From NCBI RefSeq assembly GCF_016902295.1, contig NZ_JACJLQ010000001.1:62001-126000 (forward strand): a stretch of 64,000 nt of DNA, given 5' to 3'. Each line of letters opens with the position of its first letter. The first letter of the stretch is position 1. The notes under the pieces are model-generated. The model did no database searches. It had not been told where the DNA came from and saw only the letters and a list, made by a program, of their open reading frames with translations. Both the position numbers and the translations under genes were made by a program. The DNA comes from Bacteroides caecigallinarum. Lineage in GTDB: Bacteria > Bacteroidota > Bacteroidia > Bacteroidales > Bacteroidaceae. Shown in pieces: positions 17,698 to 25,449 of the stretch.

Positions 17698-17768
17698 TGG
17701 GCTATGGTGTAATGGTAACACAACAGATTCTGGTCCTGTTTTTCTAGGTTCGAATCCTAGTAGCCCAA
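17698..17768 (+). tRNA. tRNA-Gln (CTG), copy 1
   Basis: The 71-base cloverleaf has acceptor TGGGCTA/TAGCCCA, D arm GTGT-AATGGTA-ACAC, anticodon loop TTCTGGT (anticodon CTG), T arm CTAGG-TTCGAAT-CCTAG and discriminator A. CCA is not encoded. The last pair of the anticodon stem is an A-C mismatch, which copy 2 shares. Confidence 0.93.
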
Positions 17769-17793
17769 CTCTTTAATTTAGTTTTTTTATAAT

Positions 17794-17864
17794 TGGGTTA
17801 TGGTGTAATGGTAACACAACAGATTCTGGTCCTGTTTTTCTAGGTTCGAATCCTAGTAACCCAA
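17794..17864 (+). tRNA. tRNA-Gln (CTG), copy 2
   Basis: It is identical to copy 1 except for one acceptor pair: TGGGTTA/TAACCCA replaces TGGGCTA/TAGCCCA, a compensatory C-G to T-A change. It starts 25 bases after copy 1 and ends just before a terminator. Confidence 0.93.
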
Positions 17865-17867
17865 CTG

Positions 17868-17897
17868 AAAGAGCAGTTTTTAACTGCTCTTTTTTGT
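17868..17897 (+). terminator. Terminator after tRNA-Gln
   Basis: The stem AAAGAGCAGTT/AACTGCTCTTT (17868-17878 and 17882-17892) has a three-base loop and is followed by a T run. It is a classic intrinsic terminator. Confidence 0.85.
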
Positions 17898-17915
17898 TGT
17901 ATATAGTTCAAAAAA

Positions 17916-17943
17916 ATAATGGCGAGATTGAACTCGCCATTAT
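17916..17943 (-). terminator. Terminator after the DUF349 gene
   Basis: Arms 17916-17926 and 17933-17943 pair perfectly over 11 bases with a six-base loop. It begins 3 bases past the stop of the minus-strand gene and is followed on that strand by a run of T. Confidence 0.75.
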
Positions 17944-17945
17944 GA

Positions 17946-19742
17946 TTAATTGTTTATAGTTTCGTCTATAGCTTCGATTTTCTTCTGAGTCAATGTTAAA
18001 TCGTTTTTTAGTTTTTCTATTTTTCTTGCTATATCGTTTACAAGAGAGTTACCTTTCTTTGAAGATGAGTTAAGGAATCCAAGATTGTTTTCGTAAGTCT
18101 TGATTTCACCTTTAATTCTCTCGTATATTCTCACAAGTTTTTCTCTTTCCTTATATAAGTTATTCTCTTTTTTAAGTCCTGATTTATAATTGCTCAGTTT
18201 CTTTTCGCTTGCCGAAAGATTGGCTTTATCATAAATCTTGTTTACTAAATTATGGAATTCTTTGTATAGCCTGTCTTTGTCTTTGAAAGGTACAAATCCA
18301 ATGCTGTTCCATTCAGTAATCAGTGATTTTATTTTGTCTGCAATAGTTTCATCATATACTTCTGTTTTTTCGAGCTCTTCTATTTCCTTAAGCAGATTTT
18401 CTTTCTTCTTAAGATTTTCAAGCTCTTCAGTACGTTGTGATGAAGTCGCTTTTGATTTCTGTTCGAAGAAGTAGTCGCAGGCACCGATAAATCTTTTCCA
18501 TACAGAGTCTGAATATTTTTTAGGCACAGGTCCTATAGTCTTCCACTCTTTCTGGAGCTTTGCTAATATTTCTGCGGTTTCTTTCCATGCAGTGCTGTCT
18601 TTCAGTGACTCCGCCTTTTCGCATAATTCTTTTTTCTTTTCCAGATTCAATGCCATATTTTCCTTGGCCATTTTGAAGAATTCGGCTTTTCGCTTGAAGA
18701 ATTCGTCGCATGCCGCCCTGAATCTTTCGAATATTTTAAGATTCATTTTCTGGGGAGCATATCCAATGGTTTTCCATTTGGTCTGAAGTGCAAGTATCTC
18801 CTGGGTTTTGTCTTCCCAGTCGGTGAAAGTTGTGAGCTTGTCGTATTCCATAGCTTCAGCTATCTCGCAAATCACAGTTTTCTGGTCAAGGTTATTTTGT
18901 TCTTGTTCTTTCAGGTCCTCAAAATGTTTCTGGTGTCGTCTGTTAACAGTAGTAGATGCTGCTTTAAATCTTGCCCAAATGCTTTCGCGCATTTCTTTTG
19001 CTACAGGACCTATTTCGCGGAATTCCTGATGAAGTTTCTGTAATTGATGGAATGCTGAAATTACGTCCGGTTCGTCTGCAAGTTTTTCGGCTGCTTCGCA
19101 GATACGTGTTTTCTGTTCAAGATTTTTTTTGAAATCATACTCTCTGAACTCGTTGTTTAGTTTGAGCATGTCATAGAACTTTTCAGTATATAACTGATAA
19201 GTTCTCCATATTTCGTTAATCTTGTTTGCCGGAATGAGTTTAATTTCGTTCCATTCCTGCTGGAGACTTTTGAACTCATTGTAGTTCTTTCCTGTATCTT
19301 CTGAGAGTTCTGTAAGATTTTTCATTTTCTCCAGAATTTCCAGTTTCTTTTGCAGATTGTCTTCCTTTTCTTTTTCAATTGCAGCTACCATGGAGTTTCT
19401 TTTTTCCTTTATTTCAGACAATACGGATTTTAATTCGGCTTCCAGAGGATCCGTTGCCGGAACAAAGGTGTCAGGTTCACCGCCCGATTCAATATATGCT
19501 TTACGACTTGCTTCCTGTTCGGCTTTATGCAGTTTGTAGTAAGTCTGTTTAAGCAAGTCTATTTCCTGTTTTTCAGCTTCACAGGCATTGCTGTTTATTT
19601 CTTTTAAACGCTGTATAACCTCTTCTTTTGTTTGTTTAGGTTCATACTTTACGTTATCTGTTGATTGTTCAACAGTAGGAACCAAATTTTCAGCTTCATT
19701 AGTCTGAACTTCGGTTGGGCGGTTTGTTTCATTAACTTCCAT
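17946..19742 (-). CDS. DUF349 repeat protein
   Basis: This 598-residue, highly charged and mostly helical protein carries five copies of the DUF349 motif, recognisable by W..IG..P followed by a WxRF/F...FF helix: near EWNEIKLIP, EFREIGPVA, KWKTIGYAP, EWKTIGPVP and EWNSIGFVP. The N-terminus (about 1-90) is acidic and low-complexity. The C-terminus is a long coiled-coil-like stretch. The family is common in Bacteroidetes and its function is not established. The gene stands alone, with the gap to mgtE (19743-19913) AT-rich and empty. Confidence 0.88.
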   Translation of the reverse strand: MEVNETNRPTEVQTNEAENLVPTVEQSTDNVKYEPKQTKEEVIQRLKEINSNACEAEKQEIDLLKQTYYKLHKAEQEASRKAYIESGGEPDTFVPATDPLEAELKSVLSEIKEKRNSMVAAIEKEKEDNLQKKLEILEKMKNLTELSEDTGKNYNEFKSLQQEWNEIKLIPANKINEIWRTYQLYTEKFYDMLKLNNEFREYDFKKNLEQKTRICEAAEKLADEPDVISAFHQLQKLHQEFREIGPVAKEMRESIWARFKAASTTVNRRHQKHFEDLKEQEQNNLDQKTVICEIAEAMEYDKLTTFTDWEDKTQEILALQTKWKTIGYAPQKMNLKIFERFRAACDEFFKRKAEFFKMAKENMALNLEKKKELCEKAESLKDSTAWKETAEILAKLQKEWKTIGPVPKKYSDSVWKRFIGACDYFFEQKSKATSSQRTEELENLKKKENLLKEIEELEKTEVYDETIADKIKSLITEWNSIGFVPFKDKDRLYKEFHNLVNKIYDKANLSASEKKLSNYKSGLKKENNLYKEREKLVRIYERIKGEIKTYENNLGFLNSSSKKGNSLVNDIARKIEKLKNDLTLTQKKIEAIDETINN

Positions 19743-19913
19743 GCGTATATAGATATTTAAGAATGTTGCTTTATAAAAAAGTTATAATTACAAATTAAAG
19801 AAATAATATTTAAAAAACATAATTTTGTGTCAGTAAATTTGAATTTCAGGTGTAAAATATATAAAAATAATATATTGGAATATACTTGTGTTTAAATGGT
19901 TTGATAGTTCCTT

Positions 19914-21254
19914 TTACGAAAGTAGAACTGTGATACCCATATACAACATCATTCCAATGATGTCGTTTGTAATGGAAATAAACGGACCTGTAGCTATAGC
20001 AGGGTCTATTTTCAGCTTCTCCAATGTCATTGGAACTAACGTTCCGAATATTGATGCAAACATTACTACTGCAAACAAGCTTATAGATACTGAATAGCTT
20101 ACAGTTGCTGTAGCGCCAAATCGTATGAAATTATATATATATACCAATAGTGAGATAATGGATGCGTTGATTAATGCTACAACCGATTCTTTGGCAATCT
20201 GCTTGAATGTGTTGGCAGAATCGAGCGAACTGTTTGCAAGTCCTTGAACCACAAGCGCCGAAGACTGTGTACCGACATTACCTCCGGTACCGCCAATCAA
20301 TGGAATGTATAATGCCATTTCCGGATGTGCTGCAAAAGTACTGTCGAAATTCCCTAAAATCATGGAGTTGCCTATTCCTCCGAGCATTCCTATAAGCAGC
20401 CAGGGTAATCGTGCTGTGGTCTGTCTGAATACATTATCGTCCGATTCTACGTCTTGCGAGAGACCGGATGCCAATTGATAATCACGTTCAGCCTGTTCAC
20501 GAACCTCGTCCATAACGTCATCGACAGTGATACGTCCGACCAAACGGCCTATACTGTCAACCACGGGGACTGCTACAAGGTCGTATTTCTCAATAATCTG
20601 AACCACTTCTTCTATAGGGGTGTCAACATGAACCGATACCGGATCTTTTTTCATTACATGTTTGACTTTCGACACAGAGGGGCTTGTAATCATTTTTTTC
20701 AATGGGAAAACTCCTCTTAGTCTTTCATCATCGTCAACTACGTAAACATAGTAGATTTCGTCCATGTCTTCAGCCTGTATTCGCATTTCCCGGAGACACT
20801 CTGGCATACTCCAGTTCTCTTTTACGATAACCATTTCTGTACCCATGAGTCCACCGGCTGTATCTTCGTCGTATTTCAGAAGATCGACGATATCTCCGGC
20901 TTGTTCAATATCTTCAATATGCGAAAGTACTTCTTCCTGCTTGTCTTCGTCCATTTCGCGGATGATGTCAACGGCATCGTCCGAATCCATGTAGTCAACA
21001 AAACGTTTGGCGATAGTTTCTGAAGGCAGTATATCCAAAAATTCTTTACGGGCGTCCTCGTCCATTTCCACAAGTACGTCCGCTGCGGTTTCATTGTCCA
21101 ATAGTAAATAGACAAATCTCGCGTTCTCTGCATTAAGCTCATTACAGAGTTCTGCAATGTCGGCAGGATGTAAATCATTAAGAAGTTCTTTAACTTTGTC
21201 AGTCTCCTTATTCTCGATTAGTTCCGTTATTCTTTTGATTTCTTCACTGTTCAT
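19914..21254 (-). CDS. mgtE: Magnesium transporter MgtE
   Basis: MgtE is a Mg2+ channel gated by intracellular Mg2+. The 446-residue protein has the helical, acidic N domain (about 1-125, DLHPADIAELCNEL onward), a pair of CBS domains (about 130-255, including VAVPVVDSIGRLVGRITVDDVMD), and a C-terminal membrane domain with five hydrophobic helices. The selectivity region PLIGGTGGNVGTQSSAL is intact. It follows rsmA by 40 bases on the same strand and probably shares its transcript. Confidence 0.95.
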   Translation of the reverse strand: MNSEEIKRITELIENKETDKVKELLNDLHPADIAELCNELNAENARFVYLLLDNETAADVLVEMDEDARKEFLDILPSETIAKRFVDYMDSDDAVDIIREMDEDKQEEVLSHIEDIEQAGDIVDLLKYDEDTAGGLMGTEMVIVKENWSMPECLREMRIQAEDMDEIYYVYVVDDDERLRGVFPLKKMITSPSVSKVKHVMKKDPVSVHVDTPIEEVVQIIEKYDLVAVPVVDSIGRLVGRITVDDVMDEVREQAERDYQLASGLSQDVESDDNVFRQTTARLPWLLIGMLGGIGNSMILGNFDSTFAAHPEMALYIPLIGGTGGNVGTQSSALVVQGLANSSLDSANTFKQIAKESVVALINASIISLLVYIYNFIRFGATATVSYSVSISLFAVVMFASIFGTLVPMTLEKLKIDPAIATGPFISITNDIIGMMLYMGITVLLS

Positions 21255-21294
21255 CCTGGTCAGCTTTTAGTGGTTCTTTGAAATAAAAGTATTT

Positions 21295-22104
21295 TTACTC
21301 TTGGCCTACTGTTTTTACATTGTCAGCCAGAGCTTTTTCTACCTTATTGGTTAGTTCTATAAATTCCTGTACAGACAATTGCTCAGGTCTTTTGTTGAAT
21401 ATAGGGTCTGCGCTTAATGGATTGTCTTTTGCCAATATCGGTGAAATGGAATTTCTTAAAGTTTTTCGTCTTTGGTTGAAAGTGGTTTTTACTATCTGTT
21501 TGAACAGCTTTTCGTCACATCCAAGGTCATGTGTGTCGTTTCTGGTCATTCTGATAACAGCGCTTTTGACTTTAGGAGGTGGATTGAATACATGTTCGTG
21601 TACGGTAAACAGATATTCTACATTATACCATGCCTGAATCATTACACTTAGTATTCCGTATGTTTTATTTCCCGGCTTGGCGGCGATACGTTCTGCCACT
21701 TCTTTTTGTATCATACCGGTACAGCAAGGAATAATCTCCTTGTTGTCAAGCATCTTAAAGAATATCTGGCTTGAAATATTGTATGGGTAATTGCCTGTCA
21801 ATACGAATGGTTTTCCGTCGAACAGATTTGAAAGTTCCATTTTAAGGAAATCTTTTTCAATTATATTGTCTCCCAATTCACCAAAGTTTTCTTTAAGATA
21901 GGCAACCGATTCGAAATCCAGTTCCACTACTTTTAAAGGCCTGTTTTTTGCTATTAAATATTGTGTTAGTACTCCCATTCCAGGGCCAACTTCAAGCACA
22001 GGAATATCCGGACATGAGTCAACTGTATCTGCTATGTCTTTTGCTACTTGGAGGTCTTTGAGGAAGTGCTGTCCTAAAAATTTCTTTGGTTTAACTAATT
22101 TCAT
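21295..22104 (-). CDS. rsmA: 16S rRNA (adenine1518/1519-N6)-dimethyltransferase
   Basis: RsmA (KsgA) dimethylates two adjacent adenosines in helix 45 of 16S rRNA. The 269-residue length matches. The N-terminal KKFLGQHFLKD is the family hallmark. SAM-binding motif I is EVGPGMGVLT (38-47), and the catalytic NYPYN is at 105-109. The C-terminal NQRRKTLRNS is also conserved. A -7 promoter box lies about 70 bases upstream. Confidence 0.97.
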   Translation of the reverse strand: MKLVKPKKFLGQHFLKDLQVAKDIADTVDSCPDIPVLEVGPGMGVLTQYLIAKNRPLKVVELDFESVAYLKENFGELGDNIIEKDFLKMELSNLFDGKPFVLTGNYPYNISSQIFFKMLDNKEIIPCCTGMIQKEVAERIAAKPGNKTYGILSVMIQAWYNVEYLFTVHEHVFNPPPKVKSAVIRMTRNDTHDLGCDEKLFKQIVKTTFNQRRKTLRNSISPILAKDNPLSADPIFNKRPEQLSVQEFIELTNKVEKALADNVKTVGQE

Positions 22105-22158
22105 TCTTTATAAAAATATTTCTTTGAGATAATGTGGTATTTATTCAGTTAAGCATTG

Positions 22159-22166
22159 TATATTTG
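22159..22166 (+). promoter_or_regulatory. -7 box for the flippase-like gene
   Basis: TATATTTG is an exact match, 44 bases before the TTG start at 22210. Confidence 0.45.
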
Positions 22167-22173
22167 CATTGTG

Positions 22174-22181
22174 CAAAGTTA
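22174..22181 (-). promoter_or_regulatory. -7 box for rsmA
   Basis: On the minus strand the sequence is TAACTTTG, an exact match. The opposing + strand box ends only 7 bases away, so the two divergent promoters overlap. Confidence 0.45.
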
Positions 22182-22209
22182 CATAATAATATCTAAATAA
22201 ATTCAGATT

Positions 22210-23223
22210 TTGGAACGAAGTGAGTCAAAAAAACTACTAAATAAACTTTGGCAGGTGCTTTTGCCTGTAGTTTTAGGCGTGGCTATACTTTTATGGACAT
22301 ACAAGGGATTTGATTTTGAAAGAGTATGGTCTGTTTTGGATGGAGAAGTTAATTATTGGTGGATGCTTTTTTCACTTGTGTTTGGAGTGTTTGGGCATTT
22401 ATTCCGCGGATGGAGATGGAATTTGTCTTTGGCTCCTCTGAATGAATATCCGAAATTGTCTAATAGTGTCTATGCCATTTTTGTATCCTATGCGGCTAAT
22501 CTTGTGATACCGAGGATAGGAGAAGTTTCCAGATGTGGAGTGCTGGCGAAATACGATGGCGTTTCATTTTCGAAATCTCTTGGAACGGTAGTGACCGAAC
22601 GTATTATAGATTCGTTATGTGTGGTAATGATAACATTTGTAACATTATTACTTCAGTCTGGTGTTTTCGCAAGATTTATTAAAGAAACAGGGACAGATAC
22701 ATCGTTTATATTCCATCTTTTCACTTCAACTAATTTCTATATTACGCTTGCTTGTATCATCGCGCTTATATTATTGGCATATTATCTATTCAGAAAGCTT
22801 TCCGTGTTCGCCAAGGTAAAGGGGATATTGAATGATATATGGCTTGGTTGTATGTCTTTGCGTCATGTCGATAATCTTCCACTGTTCATTATATATACCA
22901 TAGGAATATGGTTATGCTATTTCCTGCAGTTCTATGTAGCATTTTTCAGTTTCGATTTTTCATCCGATTTAGGACTTATGGCCGGGTTGGTGATGTTCGT
23001 TGTGGGAAGTATTGCTGTAGTTGTTCCAACTCCCAATGGAGCCGGACCTTGGCATTTTGCTGTTATCACAATGATGATGATGTATGGCATAAGCAAGGAT
23101 GATGCAGGAATATTTGCGCTTTTAGTGCATGGAATTCAAACTTTTTTACTAATTTTGTTAGGAATATATGGATTAGTGGCTTTGCCGCTTACCAATAAAC
23201 AAAATAAACCAACAAACTCATAA
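22210..23223 (+). CDS. Lysylphosphatidylglycerol synthase TM-region family protein
   Basis: This 337-residue integral membrane protein of the UPF0104/AglD-like family has about eight hydrophobic helices. Typical segments are FGHLFRGWRW, YAANLVIPRIGEVSRCGVL, TVVTERIIDSL, and VPTPNGAGPWHFAV. Members are flippase-like proteins without the catalytic domain of MprF, and the substrate is unknown. The only suitable start is TTG at 22210. It is followed after 16 bases by pepD in the same direction. Confidence 0.85.
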   Translation: MERSESKKLLNKLWQVLLPVVLGVAILLWTYKGFDFERVWSVLDGEVNYWWMLFSLVFGVFGHLFRGWRWNLSLAPLNEYPKLSNSVYAIFVSYAANLVIPRIGEVSRCGVLAKYDGVSFSKSLGTVVTERIIDSLCVVMITFVTLLLQSGVFARFIKETGTDTSFIFHLFTSTNFYITLACIIALILLAYYLFRKLSVFAKVKGILNDIWLGCMSLRHVDNLPLFIIYTIGIWLCYFLQFYVAFFSFDFSSDLGLMAGLVMFVVGSIAVVVPTPNGAGPWHFAVITMMMMYGISKDDAGIFALLVHGIQTFLLILLGIYGLVALPLTNKQNKPTNS

Positions 23224-23239
23224 TCAAAAAACAAACTCT

Positions 23240-24697
23240 ATGAGCGAAATTCTTTCTTTAGCTCCACAGAATGTGTGGAAACATTTTCATTCTATTACAC
23301 AAATACCTCGTCCGTCAGGACATTTGGAGAAAATTCAGTCATTCTTACTGGATTTCGGTAAGAGTGCCGGTGTTGAAGCTTTTCAGGATGAGGCTGGAAA
23401 TATTATTTATCGTAAACCGGCTACTCCAGGAATGGAAAACCGCAAGACTGTTATTCTTCAGGCGCACATGGATATGGTACCTCAGAAGAATAAGGAAACT
23501 GAACATGATTTCGTGAAAGATCCTATACAGACTGTTGTCGATGGCGAATGGGTCAAGGCCAAAGGTACTACTTTGGGTTCCGACAATGGTATGGGTGTGG
23601 CTGCAATAATGGCTGTAATGGAGGACAAATCGTTGAAGCATGGTCCGTTGGTAGCTCTTATCACATCAGATGAAGAAACTGGAATGTATGGTGCCTTTGG
23701 TTTGAAGCCTGGTACTATTGAAGGTGATATTTTGCTGAATCTTGATTCAGAAGAAGAAGGTGAACTTTATATAGGTTGTGCCGGTGGAGAAGATCTTACC
23801 GCTACTTTGGAATATAAAGAAGAAGAAACTGATCCCGAAGATGTGGCTTTGAAGGTTACGCTTAAGGGATTGCGTGGCGGACATTCTGGCATCCAGATAG
23901 GTTGGGGACATGCAAATGCCAATAAATTGATGGCGCGCTTCCTCAATCAGGTTATTACATACGATGAGGCTTGTCTTGTTTCGTGGGAAGGCGGAAATAT
24001 GAGAAATGCTATTCCGCGTGAATGCGAAGTGGTAATTACTGTTCCTGAAACAGAAGTTGAAGATGTTATAGCTTTCGTAGGCGAATGCGAACAGGTATGG
24101 CGCGATGAATTTGCCACTATCGAAGACGGCATAACTTTCACTGCCGAACGTGTGGAACTTCCTAAATATATGGTACCTGATGAAATCAGAGACAATCTTG
24201 TAGATGCGATATTTGCCTGTCCTAATGGAGTGGAGCGCTTTATACCTACTATTCCTGATACAGTGGAAACATCTTCTAATCTCGCTATTGTTGAGATTGG
24301 TGGAGGTAAGGCGGCTATAAAAGTCCTTACACGCAGCTCACGTGAATCTATGAAGGATTATCGTAATACAGCTATTGAAAGCTGTTTCTCAATGGCAGGT
24401 ATGCATGTAGTTCGTTCGGGAGGCTATTCAGGTTGGGAACCTAACGTCAATTCGCCAATCCTTCATGCGATGAAGGCATCATATAAGGCACAATTCGGAG
24501 AAGAACCTGAAGTGAAGGTTATACATGCCGGACTGGAATGCGGTATCATCGGTGCCGTGATGCCAGGTCTGGATATGATTTCATTCGGTCCTACATTGCA
24601 GTGTCCTCACACTCCGGAAGAACGTTGCAACATACCTTCAGTAAAGAAATTCTATGATTTCCTTATCGCTACTTTGGAGAATACTCCGGTAAAGTAA
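23240..24697 (+). CDS. pepD: Aminoacyl-histidine dipeptidase (PepD, M20)
   Basis: PepD is a cytosolic zinc peptidase that hydrolyses dipeptides such as carnosine-like Xaa-His. The 485-residue length fits. Metal-site motifs are QAHMDMVPQ (His76, Asp78), GSDNGMG (Asp115), TSDEETG (Glu145/146), LNLDSEEEGE and the C-terminal VIHAGLECGII. The lid-domain signature GLRGGHSG is intact. A long hairpin terminator follows. Confidence 0.95.
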   Translation: MSEILSLAPQNVWKHFHSITQIPRPSGHLEKIQSFLLDFGKSAGVEAFQDEAGNIIYRKPATPGMENRKTVILQAHMDMVPQKNKETEHDFVKDPIQTVVDGEWVKAKGTTLGSDNGMGVAAIMAVMEDKSLKHGPLVALITSDEETGMYGAFGLKPGTIEGDILLNLDSEEEGELYIGCAGGEDLTATLEYKEEETDPEDVALKVTLKGLRGGHSGIQIGWGHANANKLMARFLNQVITYDEACLVSWEGGNMRNAIPRECEVVITVPETEVEDVIAFVGECEQVWRDEFATIEDGITFTAERVELPKYMVPDEIRDNLVDAIFACPNGVERFIPTIPDTVETSSNLAIVEIGGGKAAIKVLTRSSRESMKDYRNTAIESCFSMAGMHVVRSGGYSGWEPNVNSPILHAMKASYKAQFGEEPEVKVIHAGLECGIIGAVMPGLDMISFGPTLQCPHTPEERCNIPSVKKFYDFLIATLENTPVK

Positions 24698-24717
24698 GCA
24701 GTGTCTTAAAATAAATT

Positions 24718-24761
24718 AAGCCAGCTAATTCATAGTACGTTTATTATGAATTAGCTGGCTT
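24718..24761 (+). terminator. Terminator of pepD
   Basis: Arms 24718-24734 and 24745-24761 are perfect 17-base complements, followed by TGTTTTTGTT. It begins about 20 bases past the pepD stop. Confidence 0.8.
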
Positions 24762-24792
24762 GTTTTTGTTATATTTGTCTTGTAATATTTGG

Positions 24793-24877
24793 CGTTACAC
24801 GTACGTGTAACGAGCGTGACACGAACGTGTGACGCGTGTGATACGTATGTGTAACGGTCGTAACACGAACGTGTCAC
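24793..24877. repeat. Four 18-bp near-palindromes on an exact 22-bp period
   Basis: Units start at 24794, 24816, 24838 and 24860, each following GTnACACGnACGTGTnAC with a few changes and separated by four-base spacers (GAGC, GCGT, GGTC). The first unit is a perfect palindrome extending to 20 bp (24793-24812). The array lies between the pepD terminator and the tmRNA terminator, outside any gene. The period is about two helical turns. Confidence 0.85.
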
Positions 24878-24899
24878 GCTAACTATGTCTCGATAAAAA

Positions 24900-24938
24900 A
24901 ATTACCCGACCTTTACTTTTAGTAAAAATCGGGTAATT
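24900..24938 (-). terminator. Terminator of tmRNA
   Basis: A ten-base outer stem (24900-24909 with 24929-24938) and an inner TTACT/AGTAA stem are followed on the minus strand by a T run. It lies 6 bases past the tmRNA 3' end. Confidence 0.8.
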
Positions 24939-24944
24939 ACTTCG

Positions 24945-25337
24945 TGGAGCTGGAGGGAGTCGAACCCTCGTCCAAACAAGGAAGCCATATGCTTTCTACA
25001 TGCTTATCTCTGCCTTCGGTTTTCGTGCATAAGCAAGACCAGAGCCACCCACTTATACCTTAGTCCTTAAATCTCACCCGAGCCGCAGGACAAGACTCAA
25101 GCTATTCCCGATTTTGCTGCACCGCTATATCAAACGCTTCGGAACAAGAGCTTTTGAGCGATGTCTCGTTTCTGTCACTGTGACAGAAATAAAGCTAATC
25201 TACTATACTTCGATTAAGCAGCGAGAGCATAATTTTCGTTGCCAGATAATTGTTCAGTAACTGAGATTATAGTGCAAATCACTGACGCACTGCATGCTTA
25301 CATACCACATCTCTCGCTGTCAAAACCAAACAACCCC
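24945..25337 (-). ncRNA. ssrA: Transfer-messenger RNA
   Basis: tmRNA rescues stalled ribosomes and tags the unfinished protein for proteolysis. The 393-base minus-strand RNA starts GGGGTTG, which pairs with CAGCTCC at the 3' end, with discriminator A and no encoded CCA. The T arm near the 3' end (GAGGG-TTCGACT-CCCTC) is clear. The tag reading frame at 25214-25243 encodes GNENYALAA and stops, close to the tags known in Porphyromonas and Bacteroides. It is a one-piece tmRNA. Confidence 0.95.
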
Positions 25338-25360
25338 AGACGTTAGTATTAAATTGTCTG

Positions 25361-25391
25361 CAAAAATAATAAAAAACTCTCTAAGTACCAA
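25361..25391 (-). promoter_or_regulatory. Promoter of tmRNA
   Basis: On the minus strand the -7 box is TATTTTTG (25361-25368). TTGG (25388-25391) lies 19 bases upstream as a partial -33 match. Confidence 0.5.
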
Positions 25392-25410
25392 TTCCTATGT
25401 ATAAAATATA

Positions 25411-25418
25411 TATTTTTG
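25411..25418 (+). promoter_or_regulatory. -7 box for the lactonase gene
   Basis: TATTTTTG is an exact match 32 bases before the start at 25450. Confidence 0.45.
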
Positions 25419-25449
25419 AACATTCAAATCATATCCAAAGTTTAATATT

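Noticed and set aside
19743-19913. Possible magnesium riboswitch or small gene between mgtE and the DUF349 gene
   Set aside because: The stretch is downstream of mgtE, AT-rich, and has no conserved fold or coding frame.
24793-24877. CRISPR array
   Set aside because: Units are palindromic and spaced by only four bases; there are no spacers of CRISPR size and no cas genes in the window.
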